DNA of 64,000 nt, from contig NZ_CP030265.1 in the NCBI RefSeq assembly GCF_008843145.1, positions 3,086,001-3,150,000 of the forward strand, written 5' to 3'. A program made the position numbers and the translations under genes. This stretch comes from Skermanella pratensis (lineage in GTDB: Bacteria > Pseudomonadota > Alphaproteobacteria > Azospirillales > Azospirillaceae). Under the pieces are notes generated by a model that saw only the letters and a program-made list of their open reading frames with translations, searched no databases and had not been told where the DNA came from. This document shows positions 27,101-36,032 of the stretch, in pieces; positions within the stretch are counted from its first letter, which is position 1; each line of letters starts with the position of its first letter.

Positions 27101-27696
27101 TCGCCTTCATCACCCGAACCGCCCTTTGCCTCCTGCTCCTCGTGACCACCGGGGCGGCGCGTGCGGACCGGCCGTCCGACCCGGTCACCCGGCTCAACGA
27201 CGGCATCCTGACCCTCATGCGCGCCGCCGAATCCGGCGTCCCGGCCGGCTCCCGGATCCGGGACTTCGAGAGTGTGGTCCGGCGGAGCTTCGACCTGGAA
27301 ACGTCGCTGCGCGTCGCCGCTCCCGGTTACGACCGGGCGCCTGAGCCTGAACGCCGCGCGCTCCTCGACGCCTTCGCCCGCCGAAACGCCGCCCAGTATG
27401 TCCGCCGCTTCGACGGTTATTCCGGCGAGACCATCGAGATCACCGGCGAACGAGCCGGGCCGCGCAGCACGACCCTGGTAGAAACCCGCCTGCTGCGTCC
27501 GGGAGGCAACCCTGTCGTCCTCACCTACGTCCTGCGCGAGACAGGAGGCCGCTGGGGCATCGTGGACGTCCTGCTGAACGGCAGCGTCAGCCAACTGGCG
27601 GTCCAGCGCTCCGACTTCGCGGCGACCCTACGCTCCGGTGGCATCCCCGCCCTGACCCGCGAATTCAATGCATACGCGGATGGCGTGGCCGGGTAA
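27097..27696 (+). CDS. hpnM: Hopanoid-associated periplasmic protein HpnM (MlaC-like)
   Basis: The 199-residue protein has a signal peptide (ALCLLLLVTTGAARA-D) and an MlaC/Ttg2D fold: VVRRSFDLETSLRVAAPGYD, FARRNAAQYVRRFDGYSGE and WGIVDVLLNGSVSQLAVQRS. MlaC proteins ferry lipids across the periplasm, and HpnM is the hopanoid-locus member paired with HpnN. It starts inside the hpnN stop. The hopanoid epimerase gene hpnA, expected close by, now lies 2.8 kb downstream because of an AT-rich segment and two insertion sequences. Confidence 0.9.
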   Translation: MIAFITRTALCLLLLVTTGAARADRPSDPVTRLNDGILTLMRAAESGVPAGSRIRDFESVVRRSFDLETSLRVAAPGYDRAPEPERRALLDAFARRNAAQYVRRFDGYSGETIEITGERAGPRSTTLVETRLLRPGGNPVVLTYVLRETGGRWGIVDVLLNGSVSQLAVQRSDFAATLRSGGIPALTREFNAYADGVAG

Positions 27697-28213
27697 TGAT
27701 GAACAGCCTCTTCAAGCCGGCCGAGTAGACAGAAAGTCGATATACAAGCCCCTGCAGGTTGATTCCTGATCCGTACACCAACCTTATACATCCTGCGGAG
27801 CGGGCGGGAAAAATTTACGAGGATCTTGGCATCGACGTCCAGTTTCGGCGAGGTAGCAAGCAACCTGATATACAGTTTTGACAGTACCTCTGTATTCGCG
27901 GACAGTTTGCTGAGCATAAAGGCACTGGCGATAACCTCCTGGCCAACCACAAGGTAGCCGCCCTTTATGTAGGGGTACTCGGAAGGTCTAAATTCTCTCA
28001 TCTTTTCCAACTCATCGAACAGGAGCAGAATGAATATCGCCATCCTGTAATGGTGACGTTTCTATATTTGATAATGTATGTATTGATTGGTAACGCCTTA
28101 CCATGCATGCCATCTGCCGCTATCGGAGGAGCCTGACAAATGTCGTGCAGTAACAAACAAAGTAGCGCCAAGGCACCGACTCCTCATGGACTGCCATTAT
28201 TTAGTGATCCTCC
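27697..28213. other. AT-richer segment between hpnM and the insertion sequences
   Basis: About 520 bases have visibly lower GC than the flanks. On the minus strand an open frame starts at 28043 (MAIFILLLFDELEKMREFRP) and runs about 110 coding-like residues before entering antisense of hpnM. I do not recognise it and it may be a gene remnant. A 25-codon ORF (28140-28217, plus strand, MSCSNKQSSAKAP) has GGAGGA 9 bases upstream and ends at the TAG in the TTAG duplication. Both are low confidence. The segment looks acquired or decayed. Confidence 0.4.
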
Positions 28214-28217
28214 TTAG

Positions 28218-29609
28218 TATTACAGCCGGTCTCTTTTGACCGACATGAGGCGCTGAGTTGGTTGTTGAGCATGGATCCGGAGGGAGGATCCTAGCATGAC
28301 CACACTTGTCGAGGTTGAGGGATGGACCAGCGCGTTGGAAAAGCTGGTCGGGGGCTTGGCGTCGCGGTTTTGCCGGGAAGCTGGAGTGCGCCGCGCTTTG
28401 AGCTACCTGCACGGGCTTCTGGCGCCGCTGGAGCGGAAGAATGGTTGGCACTTGGCCGAAGCGGCCGGGGATGTTTCGCCGGCGGCGATGCAGGATTTTC
28501 TGACCCGCACCCGCTGGGACGCCGATGCGGTGCGCGACGATCTCCGCGATTATGTTGTCAAGCATCTGGGCGATGGGAAGGCGGTTCTGGTCCTCGATGA
28601 GAGCGGCTTCCTCAAGAAGGGAACCTGCTCGGTCGGCGTGAAGCGCCAGTACTCCGGCACCGCCGGCCGCATCGAAAATTGCCAGGTGGCTGTCTTCCTC
28701 GGCTATGCCAGCTGCCATGGCCACGCACTGATCGACCGCGCCCTTTACCTGCCCGAGGAGTGGGCGACGGATGACGAGCGGCGGTGGAAGGCCGGGGTTC
28801 CCGAGACCGTCGCCTTCGCCACCAAGCCGAAGCTCGGCCGGGCAATGCTGGAGCGCGCCATCGCGGCGGGTGTCCCGTGCGCGTGGGTGACGGCCGACAG
28901 CGTGTATGGGGGCGACTACGCGCTGCGGCTGTGGCTGGAGCGCCAGCCGATCGGCTACGTCCTGGCGGTGACCAGCAAACAGCGCGCGCCGTCCGGCTTC
29001 GATACTGTCAAGGAACGCGCCGCGACGCGCTTCGGGACCGGGGATTGGCAGCGACTGAGCGCCGGCGATGGCGCCAAGGGACCACGCCTGTACGACTGGG
29101 CCTACGGGGAGTATCCTTCTCTTCAGCCTGGATGGAACCGTGGCCTGCTGGTCCGCCGTTCCCTTACCGAACCGGACAAGCTCACGTATTACCTGACCTT
29201 CGCCCCCGAGAACACGCCGGTCAGCACCCTGGTGAATGTCGCGGGAACCCGGTGGACCATTGAATCCTGCTTCGAAGCGGCCAAGGGCGAGGTCGGGCTG
29301 GACCAGTACGAGGTCCGCACCTGGACGGCCTGGCACCGACATGTCACGCTCGCCATGCTGGCCCTGGCGTTCCTGACCGTCGTGCGAGCGGCGGCCATCG
29401 GGGGGACCGGACACTGTCGATCTTCAGGCCGACCTGCTGCCGCTCACCGTTCCGGAGATCCGCACCCTCCTCGCCAGTCTCGCCGGCCCGCCAAGCCCCG
29501 GTCCTACCGCGGCTATCGCCTGGTCACTCTGGCGACGACGACATCAGCAACGCGCTCGCCGCTGCCACTGGAGGCGTCATACCCAAACCGATAAAGACCG
29601 GCTGTAATA
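28218..29609 (+). mobile_element. IS701-family insertion sequence, complete ends
   Basis: The ends are defined by perfect 15-base inverted repeats, TATTACAGCCGGTCT at 28218-28232 and its complement at 29595-29609. They are flanked by a 4-base target duplication TTAG (28214-28217 and 29610-29613), as expected for IS701 elements. Length is 1392 bases with a single transposase gene. A second element abuts its right end, using the TTA of the duplicated site. Confidence 0.9.
28296..29607 (+). pseudogene. IS701-family transposase, frameshifted near the C-terminus
   Basis: A DDE transposase with Asp in VLDESGFLKKG, Asp in WVTADSVYGGDY and Glu in TRWTIESCFEAAKGEVG, the IS701 pattern. After RAAAIGG the open frame turns into Arg/Ser/Pro-rich sequence unlike the family. 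Shifting by one base at the G6 run (29400-29405) restores DTVDLQADLLPLTVPEIRTL and the WSLWRRRHQQ tail, ending at TAA 29605-29607, just before the inverted repeat (436 residues). One surplus G explains this. The DDE core is intact, but the C-terminal tail is altered as read. Confidence 0.85.
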
Positions 29610-29612
29610 TTA

Positions 29613-30475
29613 GAGCGTCTAACAAAACCTTGATGAGAGGCTGGCGCCGCCTATCTGAAGGGCATGGCGAAACCCCTTGTCAGCGATGAGCTGTGGGCGG
29701 TCGTGGCGCCGCTGTTGCCGTCCCGTCCGCCCCGTCCGAAAGGTGGTCGGCCGCCGGTCGATGACCGGGCGGCGCTGACCGGCATCCTGTTCGTGTTGAA
29801 AAGTGGCATTCCGTGGGAGATGCTGCCGCAAGAGATGGGCTGTGGCTCGGGCATGACCTGCTGGCGGCGGTTGCGCGACTGGCAGTCCGCGGGGGTCTGG
29901 GAGACGTTGCACCACGTTCTTCTGGACCGGCTGGGCAAGGCCAACGCGATCGACTGGAGCCGGGCGGCGCTGGACAGCGCCAGCGTCCCGGCAAAAAGGG
30001 GGGCCGGGAGACCGGGCCGAACCCGACCGACCGCGGCAAGCCGGGCTCCAAGCGCCACGTCGTCATCGACGCCAATGGCATCCCGTTGGCCGTGACCCTG
30101 TCGGCCGCCAACGTCCACGACAGCCGCATGCTGGAGGCCACGGTGGACGCCATCCCGGCCATTCGCCAGTGCGCCGGACGGCCCCGCCGCCGTCCCGCCA
30201 AGCTCCACGCCGACAAGGGTTATGATTTCTCCCGCTGCCGCCGCGCCTTGCGCCGGCGCGCCATCATTCCCCGCATCGCGCGCCGCGGCATCGAAAACAG
30301 CGAACGGCTCGGCCGGCACCGCTGGAAGGTCGAACGCACCTTGGCATGGTTCGCCCGATTCCGGCGGATCTCCGTGCGCTACGAACGCCGGATCGATATC
30401 TTTGCCGCCTTCAATCACCTCGCCGCAGCCCTCATCACCTTCCGCTTCGTCGAACGATGGTTATGTTAGGCACTC
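29613..30475 (+). mobile_element. IS5-family insertion sequence (IS427/IS1031-like)
   Basis: Imperfect inverted repeats GAGCGTCTAACAAAACC (29613-29629) and the complement of GAGTGCCTAACATAACC (30459-30475) match at 14 of 17 positions. The element is flanked by TTA on both sides (29610-29612 and 30476-30478), a 3-base duplication typical of IS5 relatives. Length is 863 bases. Its left TTA is part of the TTAG duplication of the IS701 element, so this copy inserted exactly at that junction, or the reverse order occurred. Confidence 0.85.
29664..30469 (+). CDS. IS5-family transposase in two frames, probable programmed -1 frameshift
   Basis: The first frame (29664-30095) begins MAKPLVSDELWAVVAPLLPS and carries the helix-turn-helix part and the first catalytic Asp (ALDSASVPAK). 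The second frame, offset by -1, continues GPNPTDRGKPGSKRHVVID with the second Asp in HADKGYDF and the Glu in RHRWKVERTLAWF, ending at 30469. The frames meet at AAAAAGGGGGG (29993-30003), read as A AAA AGG GGG G. Slippery runs of this kind drive -1 frameshifting in IS427-group elements. The fusion product would be about 268 residues with a complete DDE triad. Confidence 0.85.
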
Positions 30476-30497
30476 TTAGCCTCTCAGGTTTTCCGTC

Positions 30498-31469
30498 TTG
30501 ACCGCCTCCCTGGTAACCGGCGGATGCGGCTTCCTTGGCCGACATCTTGTGATCGCGCTGACGGCGCGGGGCGAGCGCGTCCGCGTGCTCGATATCGCCG
30601 CTTCCGCTTCCCTTCCCCCTGGTGTCGATGCCATCGCCGGATCGATCACGGACGCCTCGGCAGTCACCCGGGCATTGGACGGCATGGACCGTCTTTATCA
30701 TCTGGCCGGTATCCCGGACCTTTGGCTGCGCGACAAATCAAGGTTCGATCAGGTGAACCGCGTCGGCACGGAGATCGTGCTGGAGCGGGCCGCGCGCCGG
30801 GATATGCAACGAATCGTCCACTGTTCGACGGAGGCCGTCCTGATCCCGTGGCCCGCCGGAGGTTCGCGGGTGGTCGATGAAGATATCCGCACCGGTTTCC
30901 ACGACATGGCCGGCCCATACTGCCGCTCGAAGTTCCTCGCGGAACAGGCGGCGCTGGAGGCGGCCCGCGGCGGGCTGCCGGTCGTCGTCGTCAATCCTAC
31001 CGCCCTGGTCGGCCCCGGCGATCACAATGCTACCCCGCCGACGCGGATGCTCCAGATGATCGCCGCCGGCGCCATGCCGTTCCACCTGCCCTGCCGGCTG
31101 AACCTGGTCGACGCGCGGGACGCCGCGCTGGGCCACATCCTCGCGGCGGAGCATGGGCGCATCGGCGAACGCTACATCCTGGGCGGCGAGACCGTCGCCA
31201 TGGCCGACCTGATCCACTGCGTGGCGGCACTGACCGGGCGCTCGGGCCGGAGCCGTGCGATCCCCGATCGGCTCGCCCTGGCTGCGGGCCATGCGTCCGA
31301 ATGGCTGGCGGACCACGTGACCCATCACCCGCCCAAGGCCCCGTTGACCGGTGTGCGGCTGGCACTGGCCGCGGTCGAGCTGGATACGTCGAAGGCCCGC
31401 CGCGAGCTTGGCTTCACGCCGCGTCCGCTGGCCGAAACGCTCGCCGACGCGCTCCGCGATCTCGCCTGA
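30498..31469 (+). CDS. hpnA: Hopanoid-associated sugar epimerase HpnA
   Basis: This NAD(P)-dependent epimerase/dehydratase of 323 residues has Rossmann motif VTGGCGFLGRHLV, catalytic Ser in CSTEAVLIP and Tyr/Lys in YCRSKFLAEQ. The C-terminal region includes YILGGETVAMADLI and ELDTSKARRELGFTP. HpnA acts on hopanoid side-chain sugars. The start is TTG at 30498, with only AGG as a weak ribosome site. The insertion sequences end 22 bases before this start, so the native promoter and leader have been displaced. It converges with the next gene with no spacer. Confidence 0.88.
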   Translation: MTASLVTGGCGFLGRHLVIALTARGERVRVLDIAASASLPPGVDAIAGSITDASAVTRALDGMDRLYHLAGIPDLWLRDKSRFDQVNRVGTEIVLERAARRDMQRIVHCSTEAVLIPWPAGGSRVVDEDIRTGFHDMAGPYCRSKFLAEQAALEAARGGLPVVVVNPTALVGPGDHNATPPTRMLQMIAAGAMPFHLPCRLNLVDARDAALGHILAAEHGRIGERYILGGETVAMADLIHCVAALTGRSGRSRAIPDRLALAAGHASEWLADHVTHHPPKAPLTGVRLALAAVELDTSKARRELGFTPRPLAETLADALRDLA

Positions 31470-32462
31470 TCAACGGCACAGCAGCAGATGCTCGCCGCGC
31501 ACGGACCCGATCAGCATCCTGTCCCGCCACGTCACCGCCACGGTCGCGGCTGACAGGCGTGCGCCGTCGTCTTCGAACATTCTTCGCACGCCGCCATCCG
31601 GGTCCACCACCTCGATCCGCGACGGCGCCCGCTCTCCCCCCGGCAGCCCATAGCGGTGAAGCGCCAGACGCCACAAAGCCGGGTGAAGCGCTACCAGGAT
31701 CCCGCCGTCCGCGGCAAGGGACAGGTTGTCCGGCGCGCCGTCGAGCGGGATCTTCCGACGGGCCGGCCTGCCGTCCATCAAATCCGTTTGCCCATAGACC
31801 AGCAGTTCCCGGCCGCGCGTGGCGACCACCACGACTTCGCCCCGTCGCGGATCGACCGTGATGCCATTGGGAAAATCGAGGCCGGAAGCGAGCGCGCGCA
31901 CGGTCCTGCCGTCGAAGTAGCCGATGAATCCCCGCTCCAGCCCCAGGACGTTCTCGACCGCCACGCCAATGCGTCCGCATGCCCCATGATCGGCGGTGAA
32001 CAGGAACCGGATGCCGTCCAGGGCCGCGATGTCGTTGGCCCGACACAGCAGCGGACTCTCCACGCGGCGCCTGCCTCCGCCGGCCAGGTCGATGATCCAC
32101 ACCGCCGTCGAACCGGCCTCCCCATCTCCCCGGTCGACCGCGAACAGGATTCGACCCTCGTACAGGTCGATTCCGTGGGGCCGCCGGACCGTGCCGTCCG
32201 CCAGGTCGCGCACCCGCATTCCACCCGGCCCGAGAGGCCCCAGGTCCAGTTCATACAGCCCGCCCCCGGGATCGGCCCTGGCGAGCCGGTCATGGGCGGA
32301 CACCACGACCCGGCCGCTGGCCGGATCGAGCGCGATATCCTCCGCCCCGACCACCGGATTGCCGGTCGCTTCGTCCACCAGGGTCACGGGCTCGCACGGT
32401 CCGGCACCCGCCGCCGGCCCCGTCGCCAGCATCAGCACAAGTGCGACTGCCGCCAGCCTCAA
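31470..32462 (-). CDS. Secreted six-bladed beta-propeller, paraoxonase/arylesterase-like
   Basis: The 330-residue protein has a signal peptide (LAAVALVLMLATGPAAGAG). It shows repeated propeller strands with calcium-site-like motifs: GAEDIALDPASGRVVVSAHD, RPHGIDLYEG, LDFPNGITVDPRRGEV and GAPDNLSLAADGGILVALHP. The last is characteristic of PON-type arylesterases and lactonases. It may hydrolyse lactones or esters in the periplasm, but the substrate is unknown. Its ATG overlaps the stop of the sulfotransferase gene (ATGA), so the two are one operon. SMP-30/gluconolactonase is the alternative name for the same fold. Confidence 0.8.
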   Translation of the reverse strand: MRLAAVALVLMLATGPAAGAGPCEPVTLVDEATGNPVVGAEDIALDPASGRVVVSAHDRLARADPGGGLYELDLGPLGPGGMRVRDLADGTVRRPHGIDLYEGRILFAVDRGDGEAGSTAVWIIDLAGGGRRRVESPLLCRANDIAALDGIRFLFTADHGACGRIGVAVENVLGLERGFIGYFDGRTVRALASGLDFPNGITVDPRRGEVVVVATRGRELLVYGQTDLMDGRPARRKIPLDGAPDNLSLAADGGILVALHPALWRLALHRYGLPGGERAPSRIEVVDPDGGVRRMFEDDGARLSAATVAVTWRDRMLIGSVRGEHLLLCR

Positions 32463-33580
32463 CCGGCAAGCTCCGCCGCCTCGCGACCGAAACGCTCCAC
32501 GAAGGGCGCCCAGGCTTGCCGGACCCGCTGCCGGAGGGCATCGTCCTGCCGATAGCTGTTCTTCGAATAGTTCTTCACGGTGCCCAGGTAAGCCTCGAAC
32601 CGCGGCCGGGCCTCGTCGAAGCCGGGCAGTTCGAGCGTCGCATGGATCCGCCCGACCTCACCCAGCGGATCGCGCTCGAACCGGTCGAAGGCGACCTCGA
32701 CGAACCGGTCGGACGGCAGGTCGCGGGTCTGGTCGATCAGCGCGGACATCATGCGCGGATATGTCTCCAGCACGACGCGCTCGACATCGACATGATCGTA
32801 TGGCTGCAATGCGAACTGCGCCAGCAGCTTGCGATAGAAGCCGACGGTCGAGACGAAGACCTCGTGCGGGTCTCGGTGGATGTGGATGAACTTCGCATCG
32901 GGCCAGATGGCCCGCAGCAAGTTCACCCGCGCCGTGTGGACCGGGTTCTTGATCAGCAGCCAGTCCCGCCCCTGGTGGAGCGCCACCTTCCGCAGGAAAT
33001 AGACGAAAGCGTCCCGCCAGCGCTTGATATCATCCTTACCGCACCCGTCGAAGAAGATCCCGGCCCCATGTTTCTCTTCGAAAAACTTCGGAAAATAGAT
33101 CCCATGGTAGAACGACAGCGGGATCATGTTGGCAAGCCCGATCTCGTCCTCCTGAGGACTGTCCGGGTTCACGGCAACATTGTCGATGTAGCGGCTCTCG
33201 GGCAGCGCATTTTCCAGCCAGGGCCGCAAAAGCCGGCCGAGCGTCAGGACGTCCCAGGGCAGGCCGACCGCCAGCGGCGGCACGAAGCCGAACTGCGGCG
33301 ACCGGCTCATGACGTTGTACAGATGGGTGGTGCCGCTCCGCCAGTGCCCCAAGATGAACAGGGGCGGCGGAAGGTCCCGTTCCCGCCGAAGCCGCCTGGC
33401 CGTCCAGGCCCGCTCGACCGCGGTGAACGGCAGCCGTCCTAGCGCCGACCCCAGGATTGCCGCGATCTGCGGCAGGTGAGCGGCCGGTACGGGGCCGTTG
33501 CGCGCCAGGACTGCGGACAAGGTCCGGAGATCGGCGCCGCACAGCGGATGTTTCATCAGTGCGCGTCTGCGAGTCGTCAC
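32459..33580 (-). CDS. Sulfotransferase family protein
   Basis: A PAPS-dependent sulfotransferase fold of 373 residues from the GTG at 33580, which has GGAAGG 4 bases upstream; an ATG at 33556 has no ribosome site. The 5'-phosphosulfate loop is FILGHWRSGTTHLYN and the 3'-phosphate loop is FIHIHRDPHEVFVST, with KNPVHTARVNLL between them. Members sulfate glycans, lipids or small molecules. The acceptor here is unknown. The downstream partner is a secreted propeller esterase, and the neighbouring genes are hopanoid functions, which might hint at a lipid or envelope substrate (inference). Confidence 0.88.
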   Translation of the reverse strand: MTTRRRALMKHPLCGADLRTLSAVLARNGPVPAAHLPQIAAILGSALGRLPFTAVERAWTARRLRRERDLPPPLFILGHWRSGTTHLYNVMSRSPQFGFVPPLAVGLPWDVLTLGRLLRPWLENALPESRYIDNVAVNPDSPQEDEIGLANMIPLSFYHGIYFPKFFEEKHGAGIFFDGCGKDDIKRWRDAFVYFLRKVALHQGRDWLLIKNPVHTARVNLLRAIWPDAKFIHIHRDPHEVFVSTVGFYRKLLAQFALQPYDHVDVERVVLETYPRMMSALIDQTRDLPSDRFVEVAFDRFERDPLGEVGRIHATLELPGFDEARPRFEAYLGTVKNYSKNSYRQDDALRQRVRQAWAPFVERFGREAAELAG

Positions 33581-33815
33581 GCTGCCTTCCCGGTCTTTCT
33601 GGTCGCTGCATACGGGCGAAGAACAGGAACCATCCATCCAAGCATACGAGGGTATCTATAGGGTTTTATCAAATCATTCGTAGTTCGTAGAAGTCTAAAG
33701 GATCATTGTCATCTCGTTTGATACGTGCCAGTTTACTTGTCCCCTGCCGCCCCGAAAGCACCATAGGCACGATGCGTGGGCGGCACGGTCCGCGTTGCGG
33801 ATTTCACGTACAGCA

Positions 33816-34358
33816 ATGGATTCAAGTACCATGCCGGGAAGCCTCATTCCCAGTCGCTCCGCCGTACAAGCAGGTGGCGCCCTTCATTTCGACAACGGCC
33901 AGGGTGACGACGGCGGCCGGCTGTCGCACGCGGCGGTGTCGGCCAACCTGCTGGTCGCCATCCATCGGGCCTGCCCGATCCGGCAGGATTTCCATGTGCT
34001 GAGCGGCGGCATCGTCATCCACGGCCCGGCGGGCGAGGAACTGCGGCCGGACGTGGTGGTCGTCCAGGGGCACTGTTCGCTCGGCCGCAGCCGGCCCGCC
34101 GCCCCGATCCTGGCCGTCGACGTGGACGAAGGAGACCCGAGCGAGGTGCGCTGGCGGGCCCGGCGGGACGCCTATCTCAAGGTGCCGTCGCTCCAGGCTT
34201 ATTTCGCCGCGTCCTGCTCGGACAAACTGGTCGAAGTCCACCGGCGCTTCTCGGGTTCCTGGACCAGCCTCCGCTTCGAGGGCCATGGTCTGGTCGGTCT
34301 GCCCTCGCTCGGCTGCTCGGTGGACCTGAAGGCGATCTATGCCGGCCTGACCTCCTGA
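33816..34358 (+). CDS. Uma2-like (DUF820) nuclease-fold protein, possibly degenerate
   Basis: The frame shows the Uma2 order: GGRLSHAAVSANLLVAIHRA, then LRPDVVVVQG, PILAVDVDEGDPSE, RRDAYLKVPSLQAYF and a C-terminal SVDLKAIYAGL. Uma2 proteins have a PD-(D/E)XK fold. Here the usual Glu of the second motif is Asp and the lysine equivalent is unclear. The N-terminal strand module that normally comes first is nearly absent. The start is uncertain (ATG 33816 or 33795). It may be an inactive or trimmed copy. It stands alone, 73 bases before the ABC operon. Confidence 0.55.
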   Translation: MDSSTMPGSLIPSRSAVQAGGALHFDNGQGDDGGRLSHAAVSANLLVAIHRACPIRQDFHVLSGGIVIHGPAGEELRPDVVVVQGHCSLGRSRPAAPILAVDVDEGDPSEVRWRARRDAYLKVPSLQAYFAASCSDKLVEVHRRFSGSWTSLRFEGHGLVGLPSLGCSVDLKAIYAGLTS

Positions 34359-34431
34359 GAGCTCCGCCGCCCGGAACAACCGCCACCTCCAGTCGTTCCC
34401 GAAAGGACGGCTGGATGAAGGGAGGTCCGGA

Positions 34432-36021
34432 ATGGCACGGAAGACTTGGGCGGCGGCAGCCACCGGCATGGCCGTGGCAGCCCTCTTGCTGATGTTGGGA
34501 GCCATCCCGAACCCGGCTGCTTCCCAGATCCCCGACGAAGTCCTGGTCGTCGGCCAGATCGCCGAGCCGAAGTCGCTGGACCCGCACGCGGTGACCGCGA
34601 CCAACGATTTCCGCATCCTGATGAACCTGTATGACGGGCTGGTACGCTTCCGGAGCGGCACCCTGGAGGTCGAGCCGGCCCTGGCCCGCTCGTGGGAGGT
34701 TGCCGAGGACGGAAAGACCTACACCTTTCACCTGCGCGACGGGGTCGACTTCCACGACGGGACGCCGTTCGACGCCGAAGCGGTCAAGTTCAACTTCGAC
34801 CGCATGCTCGACGAAAAGCACCCGCAGCACGACACCGGCCCGTTCCCGCTGGCCTTCTTCTTCAGCGCGGTGGAACGGGCCGAGGCGGTCGATCCGCTGA
34901 CCGTCCGCTTCCACCTGAAGGAACCCTACGCCCCGCTGCTGTCCAACCTGGCCTACCCGACCGGCCTGCTGGTCTCCCCCACCGCCGTGCGTGCCAAGGG
35001 CAAGGAATTTGGCCGCCAACCCGTCGGGACCGGCGCCTACAGGTTCGCCCAGTGGGAGAGCAACGCCAAGGTTGTGCTGGAGCGCAACGCCGATTACTGG
35101 GACGGCCCGCCGACGCTTCAGGCCGTGATCTTCCGCCCGCTGACCGATGCCAACACCCGCCTGACCGAACTGCTCGCCGGCGGCCTGGACCTGATGGTCG
35201 AGGTTCCGCCCGACGCTGTGGACCTGCTCCGGAAGGCGGGCGGCTTCACCCTGTACGAACAGGCCGGTCCGCACCTCTGGTTCCTGATCCTCAACACCCG
35301 GGAAGGCCCCTTCAAGGACCCGCGCGCCCGCCAGGCGGTCAATTACGCGATCGACAAGCAAGCCCTCGTCGACCAGGTGCTCCAGGGGACCGCGACGGTC
35401 GCCGACAGCATCGTGCCCGCCGCTTTCGAATGGGCCCACGACGACACCGTCGAGCCCTATCCCCACGATCCCGAGCGCGCCCGCCGGCTCCTGCGCGAAG
35501 CCGGGGCGGAGAGCGCCGAGCTGACCTTCCTGGTGGCCGAGGGCGGCTCCGGCATGCTGGCGCCCATTCCCATGGCGACCGCGATCCAGGCCGACCTCGC
35601 CAAGGTGGGCCTGAAGGTCACTATCCGGACCTATGAATGGAACACCTATCTGGGGCTGGTCAACCAGGGCCTCGCCGGCAAGGCCGACATGGCCCAGATG
35701 GCCTGGATGACCAACGACCCGGACACCCTGCCCTTCCTGACCCTGCGGACGGAGGCGCTGCCCGAGAGCGGCGGGTTCAATTCCGGCTACTACTCGAACC
35801 CGGAGGTCGACCGGCTGCTTCTGGAGGCGCGCCGATCGACCGACCGGAACGGGCGGGCCGAACTCTACAAGCGGATCCAGCGGATCGTCCGGGAAGACGC
35901 CCCCTGGGCCTTCGTCGCGAACTGGAAGCAGAACGCGGTCACGACGGACCGCGTCAAGGGGTTCGAACTCCAGCCCTCGTTCCTGCTGAACCTCGCCCAT
36001 GTCTCCAAGTCGGGCGGATAG
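34432..36021 (+). CDS. ABC transporter substrate-binding protein, oligopeptide/nickel type (family 5)
   Basis: The 529-residue periplasmic protein has a signal peptide (MAVAALLLMLGAIPNPAAS). It has the family 5 pattern LVVGQIAEPKSLDPHAVTAT, TYTFHLRDGVDFHDGTPFDA, PVGTGAYRFAQWE, DPRARQAVNYAID and the late SGYYSNPEVDRLLLEARRST. It is the first gene of a four-gene transporter operon (36021-36033 gap, then 4-base overlaps). The ligand may be a peptide or other amide. The guanine deaminase gene follows downstream, but in the opposite orientation. SD GGAGG precedes the ATG. Confidence 0.93.
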   Translation: MARKTWAAAATGMAVAALLLMLGAIPNPAASQIPDEVLVVGQIAEPKSLDPHAVTATNDFRILMNLYDGLVRFRSGTLEVEPALARSWEVAEDGKTYTFHLRDGVDFHDGTPFDAEAVKFNFDRMLDEKHPQHDTGPFPLAFFFSAVERAEAVDPLTVRFHLKEPYAPLLSNLAYPTGLLVSPTAVRAKGKEFGRQPVGTGAYRFAQWESNAKVVLERNADYWDGPPTLQAVIFRPLTDANTRLTELLAGGLDLMVEVPPDAVDLLRKAGGFTLYEQAGPHLWFLILNTREGPFKDPRARQAVNYAIDKQALVDQVLQGTATVADSIVPAAFEWAHDDTVEPYPHDPERARRLLREAGAESAELTFLVAEGGSGMLAPIPMATAIQADLAKVGLKVTIRTYEWNTYLGLVNQGLAGKADMAQMAWMTNDPDTLPFLTLRTEALPESGGFNSGYYSNPEVDRLLLEARRSTDRNGRAELYKRIQRIVREDAPWAFVANWKQNAVTTDRVKGFELQPSFLLNLAHVSKSGG

Positions 36022-36032
36022 GGGCAGAGCCG

